Below are positions 57,555-64,000 of a stretch of DNA of 64,000 nucleotides, piece by piece. Made by a program: the position numbers and the translations under genes. This stretch comes from Primulina eburnea. Lineage: Eukaryota > Streptophyta > Magnoliopsida > Lamiales > Gesneriaceae. The notes beneath the pieces were generated by a model. That model was not told where the DNA came from, made no database searches, and saw nothing but the letters and a program-made list of their open reading frames with translations. Each line of letters starts with the position of its first letter. Within the stretch, counting starts at the first letter, position 1. The DNA is taken from NCBI RefSeq assembly GCF_022965805.1, contig NW_027331363.1, positions 62,001 to 126,000 of the forward strand. Direction: 5' to 3'.

Positions 57555-58434
57555 TATACCGCCTCGGAGAATTTCAGAAAAGGGTAGTACTTCGTCTGAA
57601 CAGATAGATGCATCAGAAACTCAGATAGAAGTAAATTTGGTAGAATTACAGTTATTTCAGCCACCGATTTTGAGTGGTATCGAGACATCTGAAGACTGTT
57701 TGAACTGGTTGGACGACATAGAAATATTGTTTGATTTCCTTGATTGTACAGATGAACAGAAAGTTAAACTGGTATTCCACCAGTTACGAGAGGTTGCCAG
57801 AAGTTGGTGGATTACAATTAACGGAGTATTAGCACAACGTGGTATTGTGATCACGTGGGAAGTCTTCAAAGCTAAATTCTATCAAAGATTTTTCCCAGTT
57901 TCATACCGGGAGGACAAAAGAGCAGAATTTGAGAATTTGAGACAAGGCCAATTGAATATTGATGAATATGCTGCTAAATTCTCTACTTTATTGCGTTTTG
58001 TTCCTCATTTAGCTGGGAATGATGAAGCTGTAGTGAATCAGTTCATCAGAGGATTGAATTCAGAGGTAGTTGCATTGATGAATCTGCAGCGACCTTACCA
58101 TGTTGCTGACATCCTGAGTAGAGCGAAAAGAGCTGAGGCGAGTCTGATTAGACAGCTAGGGAGGTTGTGTGTGAAGCAACCCCAGACACAGCAATCCCCT
58201 CTTCGATTTGATCGAGGCAGTACGAGTGAAAAGCAAGATTTGCTGAAAGCTCGGAAGAAGCCATTCAAGAAGATGGGAAATGGTTCATCTAGCTTTAGCG
58301 TTTATGGTCCAAGCCATACTGGAGTGTATTGCCGGAGTTGTGGAGGGAGACATCCCACCGAGCAATGCCAGGGAGTGACTGGTAGATGTAATATTTGTGG
58401 ACAGCCGGGACACTTTGCTAAAGTTTGCCCCTAG
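57555..58434 (+). pseudogene. Gag of element D, start codon lost
   Basis: The frame aligns with gag of C from its first codon, but the ATG is now ATA (57555-57557, before PPRRISEKGSTSS). The gag domain (NWLDDIEILFDFL, WWITINGVLAQRG, YQRFFPVSYRED) and both knuckles (CRSCGGRHPTEQC, CNICGQPGHFAKVC) are intact, and no stop occurs for ~292 codons. The frame ends at TAG 58432-58434 where C has CAG. An upstream in-frame TTG at 57517 exists, but I see no reason to prefer it. Confidence 0.9.
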
Positions 58435-60516
58435 AAGCGTTCCCGAAGATTGAAGGGAACAGAGTTCAATTGAAAACACAGATCCAGAATTTACAACAGG
58501 TACTATTCTTTATGATTCTATTGCATATGTATTGATATATACTAATGCATTTGTTAAGAATATCTTTGACTGAGTTGCATGGAGATATGCTATATCTGTT
58601 GGGTTGGTTGTACTGTAGTATTGATTTCCTTGCTTGTTGAGGAAATGTTGATATCAGAGATTTCTGTATATAGTGTATACTACAGTAAGATGAGAACGAA
58701 ATAGAGATAGATTATGATGTACTTGTGTTTTCTGATTTGAACGCATTATTGATATGTATATGCTGAACAAATACAGACATATTGTAGAATTTTTCCAGAA
58801 ATGGTAAGAGTCAGACCAGAGATGACTGATCAGTGGAGATACCACGATAAGGATTCTAGATTTAGAATTCCTTTGATATCTGTATTGTATATGACTCGAT
58901 TAGTACAGAAAAGAGCAGATTGCATCCTTATGTATTCAGTAGATCCACTGAAATCGAGCCTAGCATTGGAAGATTTTCCAATGAGGTGTGAAGTGGCTGA
59001 TGTTGCCAGATAAGATTTTAGAATTGCTTTATATCAGAAAGATAGATTTCAGAATTGAATTCAGATCAGATACTGATTGTTGTTTTAGAATTCAGTACAG
59101 AATGATATTGAGCGTACAGAATGATACAGAAGGAATTGAAAGATCAGTAGAAGAATATCAACCAGGAGTTACATCTGATTTAGTGTTTCTCTTTGGCATG
59201 TGTCAGTATCTTCAGAAATGTTCTGATGATTTTATGCTCATTGAATCTATGAGATTTTGATATAACTGCAGCATTTGATTTATTTAATCAAATATCTGAA
59301 GATTATATTGAATATTTTGAGAACTGTGATGATTGTATACAGAAATTATTCAGATAAGAATTCCGTTTGAAACAGATTTTATTCAGAGTAAGTGATATCT
59401 GAAATTAGTATACAGATTGACCTTGACACAGATGAAATTGAGATCAGTGATTGAGAATGATACCGATGTCAGAAGATCAGATAGTGTCAGCAATGCGCTG
59501 TAGTGACTTCAGTTGTCATGTTTGTGACTGAGAATATATGATATTCGAACAGACAGTTTTGATATAGACAGATTAATTCAGTTGTGACAGATTTGTACTG
59601 AAATTTTGGCAGAAATTGTACTGAATTGTACGAATTGTCAACAAATGAAGACAGAAATCAGAAGATTATTACAGATGTGTATGTTTCTGAATAGAAATGG
59701 GAGTGCATTTCTATGGCTTTCGTAATGAAATTACCGCCAATTTCTCCAGATTGGAATATGATATGATTGTGGTTGATAGATTGTTCAATCTATATCTATC
59801 AGTTTGTACAAGATGATGTACAAACATGAGCAAATGACACAGATTGATGTCAAAGAAATAATCAGATTGCACAGAATGTGGCAATAAAAATGTATCAGAT
59901 TGTGATTGTGATTCATTGTGCACATATGGCAGAGTATACCATACGTTATTTCGCAGATTTTTCACCGATTGACGAATAGCCAGAGTGTACTATGCAGATA
60001 TGGAAGACATCCAGAGAGCGGTAGTGCTGGATGTTAGCACTAGTTGACATGAGGTATTGTTACTTTATGGGTGATTGTGTGGTGATAGCTATCAAAAGAG
60101 TACTGAGATAGTTACAGACGACACATTGTACAGTGAGTACTACAGAGTCTTTATAAAGAAGATTCAGAAAGGAATAAAGATAGCTCAGAAATGACAGATT
60201 TGAAAAACCAACATCAGAAGATGATGCTTGGTATTTGGAGTGGAAGATTGAATATATCCTTGATCGGGCTAAACAGAATTGGTAACCGTCAATAGTATTG
60301 AATTACTATGAACTGTAGATTGACATATACGGATAGTGTATAGCCAGTGTTGCGAAATTGATTTTCTCAAAGCCATTTGAGAGATAGAATTGAGATTATA
60401 AGATTGAGATTTCAGAATGGATTCATTGAGATGAGTTTTTGATTTAAAACTCTGTATACATTTCTTCTGATATATCTGAATTGATTACTTGTGAGTTCGA
60501 GGACGAACTCAGATCT
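58435..60516 (+). pseudogene. Decayed pol of element D
   Basis: Recognisable remnants in order: the protease-RT linker (VRVRPEMTDQWRYHDK to YSVDPLKSS, 58804-58960, matching C at 36570-36730), scraps of RT, an integrase zinc/core remnant near 59640-59740 (cysteine pair, WKWECISM) and a gagagcggtagtgctgg piece (60014-60030). No catalytic RT motif survives. It is ~2.1 kb against ~3.4 kb in C, with many stops and frameshifts. Confidence 0.85.
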
Positions 60517-60529
60517 AAGAGGGGAGAAA
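60517..60529 (+). other. Polypurine tract of element D
   Basis: AAGAGGGGAGAAA directly before the 3' LTR, after the conserved ttcgaggacgaa phrase (60498-60509). Confidence 0.92.
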
Positions 60530-60881
60530 TGTAATGCCCGAGAATTAATTCCTGTAATCAGACGTTGATTAATTGATAGAATTGAGATTTCAGGAGCTGA
60601 AGCAAGGATGCCGGGCGTCGGTACATTTTAAGTGAAGATGTTGGACAGAACATCTGGCGCCCGAGCGGTAGAATATGACCGCCGGAGCGCCAGTGTTCAA
60701 TAGGAACATCATTCGGACAGAACTTGTGGCGTCCGAGCGGTAGAAAGTTACCGCCCGAGCGCCAATGGATAATAAGCTAAGCATCCGGACAGAAAGTGCC
60801 GCGCTCGAGCGGTACTTTCTTACCGCCCGAGCGCGAGACGTGGAATAGGTGAGATGAGACACTTGCCTTCTTGCATGCATC

Positions 60882-60913
<32 letters not shown>

Positions 60914-62559
60914 GTATGCTTCGAGATTTCTTCAGAAACGAGGATAAAGGATCGAGAAAAGGTTTCTGGGAAAGAGTGAAATATCCTTACGCCTTTGTGA
61001 GAAATCCGTCTGTTCGAATTAGAATCTGACTTCAGTACTGTGTCCCTATCGACGCATGCTTCATCTGGATGTAAGTTTTGTTACGTTTAGACATGATTTG
61101 AAATTATGAGGTTGCTAGAATCGAATATGATTCAGATATGATGTTTCTGCTACCGTAGATATTGTATAATGGAAGTCAAATTAAAGAACAGATTATTTCT
61201 ATAATTGTTATGATTTTCGAAAGATATTGACTAAGATTTTGATATCAGAATTGTGTATCACTGATTTTAAATATACCGATATCGAGATTAGGAGTTCTGG
61301 TATTATATATGTGATGTTCAGATTGACGGGGTTATTCAGATTGTATTGTTATGCCGTCGAAACATCAGTATTGATTTAGATTGATCAGATATGATATTGA
61401 TTGAGATTCATTGTTATATTGTTGACTTGGATCAGATTGTATACCGAGTTGAGTATTGATCAGAACAGATTCTGAACTGAGATATATACTGATATTGTAT
61501 TTATGTGGTTTGTCATTATCAGATTGATATGGACAGATTCGACTTCGAGACTTCGTCTTCGTCAGACCGGGACGACAAAGGTATAATTCATGTGATATTT
61601 CGGAAGATATAACTCAAATCAGATCTCATTTGAGTTTCCCAATAAAATCACATACTTGATTATTGTTTAGCTTTTGATATGATTAGGATTTTTTTATAGA
61701 CTTATATTCAAATCTTTTGAAATGAACATGCTTTGTTTACAGATCGTTATACATTGCATTTGAGATAGGAAAGTTTGACAGATAGTCAGACTTCTAGACG
61801 TTCGGTGTATCGTTACGTAGGAGCAGACACCCTCCTATTGTAGATTACTCGATACAGCTCAGACCGAAGTCTAGGAATAAGACGTACAGTCACCCCGATT
61901 GGGAGGTAGGTGACAGCCATTGACTTCTTATTCACACCGGGATCCCTAGAGTTATAGTTGAGTCGAGTCTAGACATGATTTGACTAGAACTGCATGCGTT
62001 TATGAATGTGGTTTCGTAGACTATGAAACCCATTGGTATTGCTTTCGATTATGATAGCATGTTTTTATGATTTGATTTGAGTTGCATGTTTATCAGATTT
62101 TGAGTTGCATGCTTATTTGATTTGATTTCATAGATTATGAAACCTATTGCTTTTAGTTTTATTCATGATTTACTTTGTGTATATGCATGTCTACCATGTT
62201 TTATACTTGGATTTATTCTCACCGGAGTTATCCGGCTGTTGTCTTGTTTTGTATGTGTGCATGACAACAGGTGGGGCTGGATCGGGGTCAAGAGGATGAG
62301 GAGAGAAGAAGAATTAGCGTGGTGATTCCGGACTTACTGTAGACGTGGTTTAGTACTGGAACTTAGTAACTGAACCCGAGATTAGTTGAAAGACTATTGT
62401 ACAGCATTGTACTTTTATACTGAAATGTATATTATTTAGATTCCATTACCTTCCGCACTTGACATTTTAAAAAGAAAAATTTTTAGACCCTGTTTATCAG
62501 AACTGATAATTAAATCCCAAAAGAAGATTAAGAAAAAGATCAGCGTCCGGGTCCCCACA
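60530..62559 (+). repeat. Element D 3' LTR
   Basis: TGTAATGCCC...GTCCCCACA, pair of 55181-57224 and keeping the intact TG end. The GC-rich units are at about 60653-60835, a (TA)n run near 60891-60911 and the hairpin block at about 62222-62270. Confidence 0.95.
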
Positions 62560-62782
62560 ATAATTACCGCCGCTTAACTGCTATATCATATCAGAGTAGA
62601 TGATCAATGCGGTTCAGCCTCAGTTGATTCCAGTTTGAGTCAGCTCGACCAGTTATCCAGCACAGAGATCAAGTCCAAGGCAAATTAACTCCTCTTCAAG
62701 TAAAAAGAGACTGAATATTGATGCAGCATTTAAAGCATTAAAAACAACAAGTTGTTGGTATATCCAGTTCTATTATGTATAA
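62560..62782 (+). other. Leader of element J, right part
   Basis: Continues J after element D. No ORF of note. It is cut at 62783 by an L-type LTR (preceding TATAA may be its target duplication). Confidence 0.5.
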
Positions 62783-64000
62783 TGAAACGTCTGCTTATTC
62801 GTTTTCTAAAAAGTACTAGAAATTTTTTTTAAAATCTACGTAAAAATATACTTATATATAAATATTTTAAAACATCTTGTCACCATTTCTAAAATAATCC
62901 ATCCTACTAGTACATGCAAATCCAAAGGAAGAAGTCAAACATGAAATCGTAAATCGTTTTACCAAACCTAAAAAGCAATAAATATTTGAAAAGTGTAGCC
63001 CATGCTACCTCTCAAAAATCTCTCAAAACCATAAAGTAAATTATCGTAAAAAAAATCTTTAACTTAATAGTCGTAAACTTAAATGCGTAAATAGAAGCGC
63101 TAGTCCTCGGGTTCTGTGCACCGACAGTCCAGCAAGTCACTCGTCAAGGCCTCCAATATCATTGTTATTTATCTCACCTGCATCAACACACCTAGTGAGT
63201 CTAAAGATTCAACATGTCCTATCTTTGATAACAAGTAATATGTAATACAGTTAACATATAACAGTGAAAAATACTTATACTTAAAATATCATTTTCTTAA
63301 TAATGCATAAACTTTAAACTTAAACATTTTCAAAAGAAACATAAACGTATAACATACACCTATTCAAATCATATCCATAATCATGTCCATATCCATATTC
63401 GTATTCATAATCATATTCATGTTCGTGTTTTTTGAATTCAGATTGTTGATTGTGACTTTCATATACGTCTTAGGCGATGGATCCATCTACATGTAACCAC
63501 AGTACTGGGCGGCGGGAGACTCCAGCAACACTCACACCGGTCAACTGGTCACTGGCCTTATGTAATATCATATCATCGTATACATATACATATGCATATC
63601 CGTATCCAAGGAAATACGATCGTCGGGCTCCCACTGGGACCATAACCCTCACGATATCTCCAACATATCATCGTGTTAGTCACAATCCTTTCACATCCTT
63701 CAACATGTTATCATCACTTAGAAAAATCATGCATATAACCTTTTCCATTTTAAACCAAGCATGCAACATGTCTTTTATTAGTCCAATTTAATCCTTATTA
63801 ATTCATGACATTTAGAAATATTTCAACATGTAAAAATTCATAAACATGATACATTAACATATTAGCATATAAAACAGCAAATAGGGCACTGCCATGACGT
63901 TTACTAATTTTCCGGTGTAAAAAGACTGTTTTACCCCTGGACGTGACGTTTTACGTTTTTGACATTTTCTTGATTTTCTTGACTCTAACATGTCCCAAAT
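62783..64000 (-). repeat. Third L-type LTR, running off the window
   Basis: It begins TGAAACGTCTGCTTATTCG like the LTR at 45525, and contains GAGTCTAAAGATTC (63197-63210) and gggcactgccatgacgtttac (63886-63906), as in L2 near 50446-50466. At the position of the fold-back and tandem insert in L2 it has instead only a short stretch (63500-63600), so it helps to define the unfilled LTR. No gene is supported. Confidence 0.85.

Larger units (their letters stand above)
55181..62559 (+). mobile_element. Element D: Ty3 element with readable gag and ruined pol
   Basis: Target duplication ATAAT (55176-55180 and 62560-62564). LTRs 55181-57224 and 60530-62559 differ at roughly 2-3% of bases by eye. Primer site 57230-57241, gag (57555-58434), a decayed and shortened pol (58435-60516), purine tract (60517-60529). 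It is closely related to A and C in gag, LTR end and hairpin block. Confidence 0.95.

Noticed and set aside
33282..60880. Minus ORFs 33282-33548, 39841-40191, 55241-55531 and 60590-60880 with repeated GARAV-type peptides
   Set aside because: Shadows of the paired GC-rich units in the C and D LTRs.

Overview
The window reads as repeat-dense nuclear DNA of a flowering plant, probably a eudicot. I infer this from AT-rich sequence packed with plant-type LTR retrotransposons primed by initiator tRNA-Met (TGGTATCAGAGC-type sites), an Athila/Tat-type Ty3 element, Ty1/copia pieces and a TRIM. I see no intact host gene. The only host-derived protein sequence is a LONELY GUY (LOG)-type cytokinin-activating enzyme copy carried inside a retrotransposon.

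Layout, left half. Positions 1-8623 are an Athila-type Ty3 element: 5' LTR remnant with a TRIM inserted (26-615), a truncated foreign LTR (678-1891) where leader/gag/protease should be, a decayed pol (1892-4371), two extra ORFs (a cysteine-rich zinc-cluster protein at 4554-5098 and the LOG copy at 5308-5902), a long AT-rich 3' region and a 3' LTR (7220-8623). This element sits in the pol end of a chromovirus called T1 here (8624-8998), whose LTR runs 9038-10796 and resumes at 22639-23515. That LTR is split by element A (10797-22638, TSD CTTTG). The 5' LTR of A is itself split by element B (12108-19941, minus strand, TSD TGGTT).

Middle. 23516-24640 is mostly unassigned but holds a plastid/bacterial-type SSU rRNA fragment and a 27-bp-arm inverted repeat. 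24640-31073 holds a solo LTR (25029-26964) and a broken Ty3 element F, whose reverse transcriptase is split over both strands. E is a minus-strand Ty3 element (LTR 31074-33112, pol tail 41467-42787). It is interrupted by C (33171-41461, TSD CAGTG), the best-preserved element: a single gag-pol frame broken only by four stop codons.

Right half. A 5'-truncated T-family LTR (42788-45192) abuts a minus-strand copia integrase fragment, which is split by L (45525-52623, TSD CTTTG). L is a large non-autonomous LTR element with no pol; its right LTR carries a fold-back element and tRNA-like modules. 53498-54838 is a copia LTR (J). The leader of J is split by D (55181-62559, TSD ATAAT), a Ty3 element with a readable gag and a ruined pol. 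A third L-type LTR starts at 62783 and runs off the window.

The most unusual content is the Athila-type element with its cysteine-rich ORF and LOG ORF. Both are now frameshifted, but together they suggest a retrotransposon that carried its own cytokinin-activating enzyme and a nucleic-acid-binding effector. A second theme is that LTRs of several families share modular palindromic blocks and hairpins. All alignments and identity estimates here were made by eye.
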